Shown here in pieces: positions 5,710 through 12,550 of a stretch of DNA of 12,550 nt. Both the position numbers and the translations under genes were made by a program. Within the stretch, counting starts at the first letter, position 1; every line of letters starts with the position of its first letter. This DNA is from JBEICQ01 sp040383885 (GTDB lineage Bacteria; Bacteroidota; Bacteroidia; UBA4408). The stretch lies in contig JBEICQ010000055.1 of NCBI GenBank assembly GCA_040383885.1, positions 1-12,550 of the forward strand, given 5' to 3'. Under the pieces are notes generated by a model. It searched no databases and was not told the origin of the DNA. It saw only the letters and a list, made by a program, of their open reading frames with translations.

Positions 5710-7799
5710 AAGACAAAGAGGCAACGATAAAAAAGGAAATGCGCATCAGGGCAAGAATTGTGTATGCCTTTATGCTGGTGTTTTCTCTTGCCATTGTTGC
5801 CAGAATTCTTTTCCTACAGCTTGCCGAGGGTGATTTCTGGAAGCAAAAAGCAATGGAATCCGGAACAAAATACTTTAGTATAGAAGCAAACCGCGGCAAT
5901 ATTTTCGATCATCAGGGTTTGCTGATTGCGACCTCCATTCCGGTATTTGATGTAGCCATGGATGTAAACTCAGACCCACTGAGTGATGAGATTTTTTTTA
6001 GTGGAGTAGATTCTCTTTCTCATTGTCTTGCAGAGGTTATCTCAAAAAAGAATGCACAACAGATAAGAAAAGAACTCATCCGCCGCAGAAAAGCAGGCAA
6101 ACATTATTTTCCTATCGCCAGCGGTATTAGTCACAAAGAACTGAACCGCCTTAAAACCTTTCCGATTCTGCGTTTGGGCAAATACAAAGGGGGGCTTATG
6201 GTGCTGCAGCGCAGCAGAAGAGAATTGCCTTTCAGTAATTTGGCCGGTCGCACCATTGGTATTGCCCGGGCAGCCAAGGGCAAAGGCCTTGAAAACGCCT
6301 ATGATAAAACCCTGCGGGGTACCTCCGGAAAAAGACTGATGCAAAAAATTGCCGGGGATGTATGGATGCCTGTGAATGAAGAAAACGAAGTTGAACCGAA
6401 AGATGGAAATGACATCATTACCAGTATCGATATCAATATTCAGGATGTTGCTCATCATGCCCTCCTCAAGCAATTGCAAAAGCAACAGGCAGGCAAGGGT
6501 ATTCTCATTCTGATGGAAGTAAAAACAGGTGAGATACGGGCCATGGTAAATCTGTCGCGCCTCGATTCTCTGACCTATGTAGAAGCCGGAAACCATGCCA
6601 TTGCCGAGCGGATGGAACCCGGTTCCACATTTAAATTGCCCTCTCTGATGGCTGCCCTCGAATCGGGAGGTGCATCTCCTGATGAAAAAGCAGATACTGA
6701 AGATGGAGAAGTGATGGTGGGAGCAAAAGAAGTACGCGATAGCCATGAAGGAGGATACGGTGTGATTGACATGCAGGAAATTTTTGAAAAATCATCGAAT
6801 GTAGGAACCGCCAAAATCGTTTACAGACACTTTTCCAAAAATCCTGTTGCTTTTGTTGAAGCTCTCACAAAACTGGGTATCGATCGCAAAACAGAAATTG
6901 ACATTCAGGGAGAAGCAAAGCCACTGATGTATCATCCCGGCGATGGACACTGGAGTGGTACTACGCTGCCTGCCATGTCATACGGATATGAGGTGATGCT
7001 GACGCCACTCCAGATCCTGAATTTTTACAACGCTGTTGCCAATGGAGGAACCATGGTAAAACCTCATCTGGTAAAAGAGATTCGTAGCAAAGGAGAAACC
7101 ATTAAAAAATTTGAAACAGAAGTACTCATCCCAAGAATCTGTAGCGACAGCACCCTTCATGTGGCACGCAGAATGCTGGAAGGCGTTGTAGAGAAAGGAA
7201 CTGCTTCCAACCTCAGGAATGCCTATTACCGCATTGCAGCTAAAACAGGTACCACCCAGATTGCGGATAATAACAGAGGATACGGAGCAGAAAGAAAAAC
7301 CTATCGCGCCAGTTTGTGTGGATACTTCCCCGCAGCGAATCCACTTTACAGCATGATCATCGTGGTATCGTCACCCTCCAAAAATGTGTATTACGGAAAC
7401 GATGTAGCCGGACCGGTATTCAGAGAAGTTGCAGATAAAGTGTATGCCACTTCCACCCGGATGCACAAGAGCATCGAAAAAGACACTTCTTCTCTTTATA
7501 GCTACACACCCAAAAATCTAAGCGGTGCCTTTGGTGATTTTGTTGCCCTTTCCAAAAGCCTTGCCATGGATGTTTCTCAGGTAAAGGATCCGATAGTGGA
7601 TCTTCAGAATAAAAAAAATCGCATAGCAGGCTCCAGGATTCCTGATGTAACAGGCACAGGATTGAGGGATGCACTTTATGCACTCGAACAGGCGGGATGC
7701 CGAGTAACTGTCAAAGGAAAAGGAAAAGTCATTAGTCAATCAGTAGCACCGGGACAGCTTGTGCAAAAAGGAACCCATATAACCATCAAACTTGGATAA
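5706..7799 (+). CDS. ftsI: FtsI/PBP3-type septal transpeptidase with C-terminal PASTA domain
   Basis: A 697-residue class B penicillin-binding protein that cross-links septal peptidoglycan in the periplasm. A short cytoplasmic N-terminus precedes a single membrane anchor at about residues 18-38. The pedestal domain follows, with RGNIFDHQGLLIATS near residue 63. The transpeptidase domain holds all three active-site motifs: STFK with the nucleophile Ser307 and Lys310, SSN at 363-365, and KTG at 513-515. Residues 645-697 (IPDVTGTGLRDALYALEQAG onward) form one PASTA domain, a module that can bind muropeptides or glycan strands. PASTA-bearing FtsI is common in Bacteroidota and in Gram-positive bacteria but absent from the E. 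coli enzyme. The start overlaps the ftsL stop by four bases, and the stop codon directly abuts the murE ATG. The partner is expected to be the FtsW encoded at the right end. Confidence 0.96.
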   Translation: MKDKEATIKKEMRIRARIVYAFMLVFSLAIVARILFLQLAEGDFWKQKAMESGTKYFSIEANRGNIFDHQGLLIATSIPVFDVAMDVNSDPLSDEIFFSGVDSLSHCLAEVISKKNAQQIRKELIRRRKAGKHYFPIASGISHKELNRLKTFPILRLGKYKGGLMVLQRSRRELPFSNLAGRTIGIARAAKGKGLENAYDKTLRGTSGKRLMQKIAGDVWMPVNEENEVEPKDGNDIITSIDINIQDVAHHALLKQLQKQQAGKGILILMEVKTGEIRAMVNLSRLDSLTYVEAGNHAIAERMEPGSTFKLPSLMAALESGGASPDEKADTEDGEVMVGAKEVRDSHEGGYGVIDMQEIFEKSSNVGTAKIVYRHFSKNPVAFVEALTKLGIDRKTEIDIQGEAKPLMYHPGDGHWSGTTLPAMSYGYEVMLTPLQILNFYNAVANGGTMVKPHLVKEIRSKGETIKKFETEVLIPRICSDSTLHVARRMLEGVVEKGTASNLRNAYYRIAAKTGTTQIADNNRGYGAERKTYRASLCGYFPAANPLYSMIIVVSSPSKNVYYGNDVAGPVFREVADKVYATSTRMHKSIEKDTSSLYSYTPKNLSGAFGDFVALSKSLAMDVSQVKDPIVDLQNKKNRIAGSRIPDVTGTGLRDALYALEQAGCRVTVKGKGKVISQSVAPGQLVQKGTHITIKLG

Positions 7800-9263
7800 A
7801 TGAAACTTCTCAGTGACTTATTATACAGGGCCAGGATAGAACAAGTTGCCGGCAGTACCAACCTTGCTATCACTTCAGTAGGATTTGATTCCAGAAAAGT
7901 GGAGAAATATGCCTTGTTCGTTGCTATCAGAGGCTCACTGGTAGACGGTCACCAGTATATTGATACCGCGATTGAAAAAGGAGCTATTGCCATTGTTTGC
8001 GAAAAGTTTCCTGAGCAACAAAAAGAAGGAATTACTTATGTAAAGGTAAAAGATACAGCAGCTGCCTTATCGGTAATTGCCTCCAATTACTACAATCATC
8101 CTTCTTCAAAATTAAAGCTGGTAGGCATCACCGGTACCAATGGTAAAACCACCGGAGCCACGCTTCTTTACAAACTATACAAAGGCCTCGGACACAAAAC
8201 CGGACTCATCAGTACCATCTGTAATTATATTATGGATGAGCCCATTGCATCTACGCATACCACGCCGGACACGCTCGAGCTGAATCGTCTGCTTTCGCTG
8301 ATGGTGGAAAAAGGATGTAAGTACTGCTTCATGGAAGTGAGTTCACATGCTGTAGATCAGCGCAGGATATTTGGTTTGAAATTTACCGGAGCGGCTTTCA
8401 CAAACATCACACACGACCATCTTGATTACCATAAAACATTTGAAAATTATCTGAATGCGAAAAAAACATTCTTCGATGAACTACCTGCCACTGCCTTTGC
8501 GGTGGTAAACAAAGATGATCGAAACGGAACGGTGATGGTGCAAAACACAAGGGCTCAGGTAAAGTTTTATTCCATGACCAGCCCGAGTGATTTCAAGGGA
8601 AAAATCATTGAAAGTTCGTTTAACGGACTCCTCATGAATATCGACAACATTGAGGTTTGGATTCGGCTCATCGGACAATTCAATGCTTACAACATCATGT
8701 TGGTTTATTCGGTTGCAAGAATGCTCGGTGAAGACAAAACGAATGTGCTCACTGCACTCAGCAACCTGCAGCCTGTTGAGGGAAGATTTCAGTTTTTACG
8801 CTCACGCGAAGGTATTACCGCCGTGGTGGATTATGCACATACACCTGATGCACTTCAAAATATCCTGAGTGCCATTAGACAGGTAACTGACGGAAAGGAG
8901 CGAATCATTACAGTGGTAGGATGCGGAGGAAACAGAGACTCCACCAAGCGTCCGATGATGGCAGCGATTGCCACCTCCATGAGCGACCTGGTGATTCTTA
9001 CCTCCGACAATCCGCGATCTGAAGATCCGGAAGATATCATCAAACAGATGCAGGGCGGTGTAGAACCGGCCAATCAGAAAAAAACTCTTTCCATAACAGA
9101 CAGGCATGAAGCCATTAAAACGGCTTACCTGATGGCACAACAAAACGACATCATTCTGATTGCAGGAAAAGGACATGAAAAATACCAGGAGGTAAATGGA
9201 GTGCAATATCCTTTTGATGACATGGAAGAAGTAAAAACACTTTTTGAAACTGTAAGCCGATAA
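7800..9263 (+). CDS. murE: UDP-N-acetylmuramoyl-L-alanyl-D-glutamate--2,6-diaminopimelate ligase MurE
   Basis: A 487-residue Mur ligase that adds the third residue to the peptidoglycan stem peptide in the cytoplasm, using ATP. The P-loop GITGTNGKTTGATLL begins at residue 109. EVSSHAVDQRRIFGLKF and NITHDHLDYHKTF lie in the central domain, and the lysine of the NAKKTFFDEL segment that follows is probably the one carbamylated in this family. DNPRSEDP at residues 403-410 is the signature that in E. coli recognises meso-diaminopimelate; lysine-adding enzymes carry a different motif, so a DAP-type peptidoglycan is predicted. The end has the expected GKGHEKYQEVNG. Length is normal. It starts immediately after the ftsI stop and ends two bases before mraY. 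There is no murF between it and mraY, unlike E. coli, which is usual for Bacteroidota. Confidence 0.97.
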   Translation: MKLLSDLLYRARIEQVAGSTNLAITSVGFDSRKVEKYALFVAIRGSLVDGHQYIDTAIEKGAIAIVCEKFPEQQKEGITYVKVKDTAAALSVIASNYYNHPSSKLKLVGITGTNGKTTGATLLYKLYKGLGHKTGLISTICNYIMDEPIASTHTTPDTLELNRLLSLMVEKGCKYCFMEVSSHAVDQRRIFGLKFTGAAFTNITHDHLDYHKTFENYLNAKKTFFDELPATAFAVVNKDDRNGTVMVQNTRAQVKFYSMTSPSDFKGKIIESSFNGLLMNIDNIEVWIRLIGQFNAYNIMLVYSVARMLGEDKTNVLTALSNLQPVEGRFQFLRSREGITAVVDYAHTPDALQNILSAIRQVTDGKERIITVVGCGGNRDSTKRPMMAAIATSMSDLVILTSDNPRSEDPEDIIKQMQGGVEPANQKKTLSITDRHEAIKTAYLMAQQNDIILIAGKGHEKYQEVNGVQYPFDDMEEVKTLFETVSR

Positions 9264-9265
9264 AT

Positions 9266-10537
9266 ATGCTGTACTACCTATTTGATTATCTGCATTCGCA
9301 ATTTCATTTTCCCGGAGCGGGCGTATTTCAGTACATCTCCTTCCGTGCAGCCATGGCACTGATTACATCGCTGATCATTTCGCTGCTATTCGGTAAAAAA
9401 ATTATTGGCATCCTGCGCAACAAGCAGGTTGGAGAAACTGTGCGCAACCTGGGCTTGCAAGGTGAAGCCGGAAAGCAGGGAACCCCCACCATGGGAGGAC
9501 TCATCATCCTGAGTGCTATCCTGATTCCTACCCTGCTTTTTGCAAAAGTTTATAACTCTTATATCATACTTATGCTCATTACCACCGTGTGGCTGGGCAT
9601 CATTGGTTTTATTGACGATTACATCAAGGTCTTTAAAAAAGACAAAGCCGGTCTGAAAGGAAAATTCAAAGTGGTGGGCCAGGTAGGATTGGGCATCATT
9701 GTAGGTAGCATCTTATACTTTAATCCAAACATTGTAATTAAAGAAAAAATCAGCAATGCCAATGAGGTACGCATGGATGAGAATGAGTTACTCACGCATG
9801 ACATTGTCAGTTCCGATTTGCCGAGATACAAATCGCTTGCAGAAAAATCTACCAAAACCACCATTCCGTTTGTAAAGAACAATGAATTTGATTACGCCGA
9901 TTTATTGTCTTTTCTGGGTGATGGTTATCAGCAGTACGCCTGGTTACTCTTCATCCCTATTGTGATTTTTATTGTAACGGCTGTATCCAATGGCGCCAAT
10001 ATTACAGATGGATTAGACGGGCTGGCAACCGGCACATCAGCCATCATTGGAGCCACCCTTGCCGTGTTCGCTTATGTATCGGGCAATACCATTTTTGCAA
10101 ATTATCTCAACATCATGTACATCCCTAATGCGGGCGAGTTGGTGGTTTACATCATGGCTTTTGTGGGTGCCTGTGTTGGATTTATGTGGTACAATTCCTA
10201 CCCCGCACAGGTTTTTATGGGAGATACCGGAAGTCTTTCTCTCGGCGGAATCATTGCCGTATTTGCACTTGCCGTGCGCAAGGAATTACTGATACCCATT
10301 TTATGCGGCATTTTCCTGGTTGAAAATCTCTCGGTTATGATGCAGGTAGCCTATTTCAAGCGTATGAAAAAACTGCATGGGATTGAGTTTGCCAGGAACA
10401 ACAGACTTTTCAAAATGGCACCTCTTCATCATCACTATCAGAAATTGGGATATCATGAATCCAAGATTGTTACCCGTTTCTGGATTGTTGGCGTCATGTT
10501 GGCAGTAATCACCATTGTAACCCTTAAGCTGCGCTGA
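9266..10537 (+). CDS. mraY: Phospho-N-acetylmuramoyl-pentapeptide-transferase MraY
   Basis: An integral membrane enzyme that moves phospho-MurNAc-pentapeptide from UDP to undecaprenyl phosphate, making lipid I at the inner face of the cytoplasmic membrane. Family motifs in order: GTPTMGGLIIL, IDDYIKV with the Asp pair at residues 117-118, NGANITDGLDGLATG with Asn at about 245, GDTGSLSLGG, and APLHHHYQKLG with the His triplet at 388-390. About ten membrane helices are visible. At 423 residues it is some 60 longer than E. coli MraY. The extra length lies between the Asp pair and the NITDGLDG motif, roughly residues 160-225, and is polar and charged (ANEVRMDENELLTHDIVSSD). It starts two bases after murE, and its TGA shares one base with the murD ATG. 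Confidence 0.97.
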   Translation: MLYYLFDYLHSQFHFPGAGVFQYISFRAAMALITSLIISLLFGKKIIGILRNKQVGETVRNLGLQGEAGKQGTPTMGGLIILSAILIPTLLFAKVYNSYIILMLITTVWLGIIGFIDDYIKVFKKDKAGLKGKFKVVGQVGLGIIVGSILYFNPNIVIKEKISNANEVRMDENELLTHDIVSSDLPRYKSLAEKSTKTTIPFVKNNEFDYADLLSFLGDGYQQYAWLLFIPIVIFIVTAVSNGANITDGLDGLATGTSAIIGATLAVFAYVSGNTIFANYLNIMYIPNAGELVVYIMAFVGACVGFMWYNSYPAQVFMGDTGSLSLGGIIAVFALAVRKELLIPILCGIFLVENLSVMMQVAYFKRMKKLHGIEFARNNRLFKMAPLHHHYQKLGYHESKIVTRFWIVGVMLAVITIVTLKLR

Positions 10538-11877
10538 TGACTGAAAAAAAGATGGTCATACTAGGAGGTGGTGAAAGCGGAACAGGTGCTGCGGTTCTTG
10601 GCAAAAAGTTGGGATATGCTGTTTTTCTCAGCGACAAAGGAGTGCTCAAGGAAATCTACAGAAATGAGCTCAATGCATTGGGTATCGCTTTTGAAGAAGG
10701 CATGCATAGTGAAGAGAAAATACTGGATGCAAACCTGGTGATCAAAAGCCCGGGCATACCTGACAAGGCTCCGCTGGTGAAAGCCATCCGTGAAAAAGGC
10801 ATTCCTGTGATTTCAGAAATCGAACTGGCAGCAAAAAACACGCATGCCAAACTCATTGCGATTACCGGAACAAATGGAAAAACAACTACTACCCTTCTCA
10901 CCTATCATATCCTTAAAAAAGCGGGACTGAATGTAGGACTTGCCGGAAATGTGGGCAAGAGTTTTGCCCGACAGGTTGCCAACGAAGCGCATGATTTCTA
11001 TGTGCTGGAATTAAGCAGCTTTCAACTCGATGGCATGTATAGCACCCGCATCCATATTGCCATCCTGTGCAACATCACACCCGATCATCTTGACCGTTAC
11101 GAATACAAACTGGAGAATTATGTGCAATCGAAATTCCGCATTCTTCAGAACCAGACAGAGCAGGATTTTTTCATTTACTGTGAAGATGATCCGATCATTT
11201 CGGAATACATAAAAAAAGCAGGTATCCGCGCAAAAAAACTACCCTTTTCCATCAAGCATGTTCTCAAGGAAGGTGCATGGCTGCAGGGAAAAGAAATTAC
11301 CATTGAAATCAATCAAAATCCACTTCATATGTCACTAGACGAATTATCACTGCAAGGCAAACACAATGCCTACAACTCCATGGCTGCAGGCATTTCTGCG
11401 CGCGTACTCGAAATCCGGAAAGAAATTATCCGGGAGAGCCTATCCGACTTTGAAAACATTGAACATCGTTTGGAATTTGTTGCCAAAGTAAATGGCATCG
11501 AATTCATCAACGACAGCAAAGCCACCAATGTAAATTCTACCTGGTATGCCCTGGAAAGCATGCAAAATCCTACAGTATGGATTGTTGGCGGACAAGACAA
11601 AGGAAATGACTATGACATGCTGCTTGACCTTGCAAAAGAAAAAGTGAAAGCCATTGTATGTCTTGGTGTGGACAATACCAAAATTATTGAAGCATTCGGC
11701 AAGAGTGTCCCTCAAATTGTAGAAACAGGCAATGCACAGGATGCGGTGATGACCGCCTACAGAATTGCCAAAAAAGGAGATACCGTTTTGCTGTCTCCTG
11801 CATGTGCAAGTTTTGATCTCTTCGAAAATTACGAGGACCGTGGCCGTCAATTCAAACATGCAGTTAGACGACTCTGA
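10537..11877 (+). CDS. murD: UDP-N-acetylmuramoyl-L-alanine--D-glutamate ligase MurD
   Basis: A full-length 446-residue Mur ligase adding D-glutamate to UDP-MurNAc-L-Ala. The N-terminal domain starts with VILGGGESGTGAAVLGKKLG. The P-loop ITGTNGKTTTTLLTYH places its lysine at residue 115, as in E. coli. The central domain holds ELSSFQLDGM and CNITPDHLDRYEYKLENYVQ with the expected carbamylated lysine downstream (QSKFRI). The C-terminal domain has EHRLE at 309-313, INDSKATN at 324-331, GGQDKGNDY at 351-359, and SPACASFD with NYEDRGRQF near the end. All residues I would expect in an active enzyme are present. Its C-terminal 138 residues are repeated as a separate gene that begins two bases after this stop. 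Confidence 0.97.
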   Translation: MTEKKMVILGGGESGTGAAVLGKKLGYAVFLSDKGVLKEIYRNELNALGIAFEEGMHSEEKILDANLVIKSPGIPDKAPLVKAIREKGIPVISEIELAAKNTHAKLIAITGTNGKTTTTLLTYHILKKAGLNVGLAGNVGKSFARQVANEAHDFYVLELSSFQLDGMYSTRIHIAILCNITPDHLDRYEYKLENYVQSKFRILQNQTEQDFFIYCEDDPIISEYIKKAGIRAKKLPFSIKHVLKEGAWLQGKEITIEINQNPLHMSLDELSLQGKHNAYNSMAAGISARVLEIRKEIIRESLSDFENIEHRLEFVAKVNGIEFINDSKATNVNSTWYALESMQNPTVWIVGGQDKGNDYDMLLDLAKEKVKAIVCLGVDNTKIIEAFGKSVPQIVETGNAQDAVMTAYRIAKKGDTVLLSPACASFDLFENYEDRGRQFKHAVRRL

Positions 11878-11879
11878 AG

Positions 11880-12401
11880 ATGGATAAAAAAGAAAAAATT
11901 CGTGCACTGGCAGCCAGGGAAAACCTGTTTGCCCAACGAATGAAAATAAGGGCAGAACAAAAACCTGCGGAACATCATCTGGAACTTTACGCATCGTTAA
12001 AAGGAGTGGATTACATTAACGATTCAAAAAGTTGTGATCTTGATTCTGCATGGCTTTCTCTGGAGAAGATACAAAAACCCATGGTCTGGATTCTGGGAGG
12101 AAGCAGTCGTGACAATGATTATGCCCAGCTGTGCGGCATGGTAGGTGAAAAAGTGCATACGCTGATTTGTTTGGGAAAAGACAGCCTCAGGATTCTTCAA
12201 GACCTGCATCTTTATGCCAAGCTTATTTTACAAGCCAATGATATCAATGAAGCCGTTAAGATTGCTTCCAAGATTTCACAAAAAGGAGATGCTATACTTT
12301 TTTCCCCGGCTTGTCCCAGTTATGATACATATGCGAACTATGAAGACCGAGGCCGACAATTTAAAGCAGCGGTTGATAAAATTGAATGGGGCGGAATCTG
12401 A
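11880..12401 (+). CDS. Stand-alone MurD C-terminal-domain paralogue (truncated Mur ligase-like protein)
   Basis: A 173-residue protein. Residues 31-168 align without gaps to residues 309-446 of the adjacent MurD, with 61 of 138 identical by my hand count (about 44%). It lacks the UDP-substrate domain and the central ATPase domain, so it cannot be a ligase alone. In their place is a charged, probably helical N-terminus (MDKKEKIRALAARENLFAQR). INDSK, GNDY-like DNDY, SPAC and NYEDRGRQF are kept, including the serine matching the D-Glu-binding Ser415 of E. coli MurD. Changes occur at positions matching Arg302 (His33), Thr321 (Cys52) and Lys348 (Arg77), which contact nucleotide or substrate in that enzyme. 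Identical stretches use different synonymous codons, so the duplication is old and the protein sequence is under selection: it is not fresh debris of murD. It lies in the operon between murD and ftsW. A role as a regulatory or scaffold partner of MurD or the divisome is inference; no function is known to me. Confidence 0.85.
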   Translation: MDKKEKIRALAARENLFAQRMKIRAEQKPAEHHLELYASLKGVDYINDSKSCDLDSAWLSLEKIQKPMVWILGGSSRDNDYAQLCGMVGEKVHTLICLGKDSLRILQDLHLYAKLILQANDINEAVKIASKISQKGDAILFSPACPSYDTYANYEDRGRQFKAAVDKIEWGGI

Positions 12402-12407
12402 TGCCTG

Positions 12408-12550
12408 ATGAATATATTTAGTTTTCAAATAAAGGGAGATAAGGTCATATGGGCGGTGGTTGTACTACTGTCTCTCATCTCTACACTTGTTGTTTACAGC
12501 TCCACCGGAACTCTTGCATACAAGTATCAATCCGGAAATACAGAATACTA
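12408..12550 (+). CDS. ftsW: FtsW septal peptidoglycan glycosyltransferase, N-terminal part (runs off the right edge)
   Basis: The ATG at 12408 opens a frame that reads MNIFSFQIKGDKVIWAVVVL and continues through SLISTLVVYSSTGTLAYKYQ to the window edge, 47 full codons. The KGDKVIWA stretch, the first membrane helix and the VYSSTGTLAY segment are characteristic of Bacteroidota FtsW, a SEDS-family polymerase that works with FtsI at the septum. The gene begins six bases after the stop of the MurD-like paralogue. A closer ATG at 12401, overlapping that stop, gives only six codons (MPDEYI) and is not the start. Most of the protein, including the catalytic aspartate region, is outside the window. 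Confidence 0.92.
   Translation, partial: MNIFSFQIKGDKVIWAVVVLLSLISTLVVYSSTGTLAYKYQSGNTEY

Noticed and set aside
6042..6746. Minus-strand 234-codon open frame inside ftsI
   Set aside because: It lies antisense to the conserved transpeptidase-coding region; its protein has low-complexity Phe/His/Cys-rich composition typical of reverse reading of a real gene.
8802..9359. Minus-strand 185-codon open frame over the murE/mraY junction
   Set aside because: Antisense to two certain genes, with no recognisable domain and no promoter element in front.
11440..11994. Minus-strand 184-codon open frame over murD and its paralogue
   Set aside because: Antisense to conserved Mur ligase sequence; open only by chance codon usage.
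12401..12421. ATG overlapping the stop of the MurD-like gene as a start for ftsW
   Set aside because: This frame reads six codons and stops; the ATG at 12408 gives the conserved FtsW N-terminus.

Overview
The window comes from a member of the Bacteroidota, by inference a Chitinophagales/Sphingobacteriales-like lineage. The evidence is the gene order mraZ-rsmH-ftsL-ftsI-murE-mraY-murD-ftsW without murF, an FtsI with a C-terminal PASTA domain, an MraY with an enlarged internal segment, start codons without Shine-Dalgarno sequences, and promoters carrying the TAnnTTTG -7 element of this phylum. I cannot name a genus.

The layout is two divergent operons around a 192-bp control region (3707-3898). 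Leftward on the minus strand are a class III PLP aminotransferase (3706-2513), a polytopic O-antigen ligase/polymerase-like protein with TPR repeats (2484-427), and the first 143 codons of a secreted Ig-like/IPT-type protein that leaves the window at base 1. The ligase and the secreted protein share a 4-base ATGA stop/start overlap. Rightward is the dcw (division and cell wall) cluster, tightly packed from 3899 to the right edge: mraZ, rsmH, an ftsL-like gene, ftsI, murE, mraY, murD, a 173-codon stand-alone copy of the MurD C-terminal domain, and the first 47 codons of ftsW. Neighbouring dcw genes overlap or lie within a few bases of each other. There are no RNA genes, insertion sequences, CRISPR arrays or convincing terminators.

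The cluster supplies the cytoplasmic and first membrane steps of peptidoglycan synthesis. MurD adds D-Glu, MurE adds what its DNPR motif suggests is meso-diaminopimelate, and MraY makes lipid I. The septal machinery (FtsL-like, the FtsI transpeptidase, the FtsW glycosyltransferase), the regulator MraZ and the 16S rRNA methyltransferase RsmH are encoded alongside.

Four things deserve a second look. (1) A free-standing MurD C-domain paralogue sits between murD and ftsW. It aligns without gaps to the MurD C-domain at about 44% identity by my hand count, and it has lost several nucleotide-side residues. (2) MraZ-box-like direct repeats with a 10-bp period lie in front of mraZ and also, on the other strand, in front of the divergent aminotransferase operon. 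(3) The translationally coupled ATG expected for ftsL is out of frame with the gene body by one base at an A10 tract. (4) The aminotransferase promoter is so close to its ATG that the mRNA may be leaderless.
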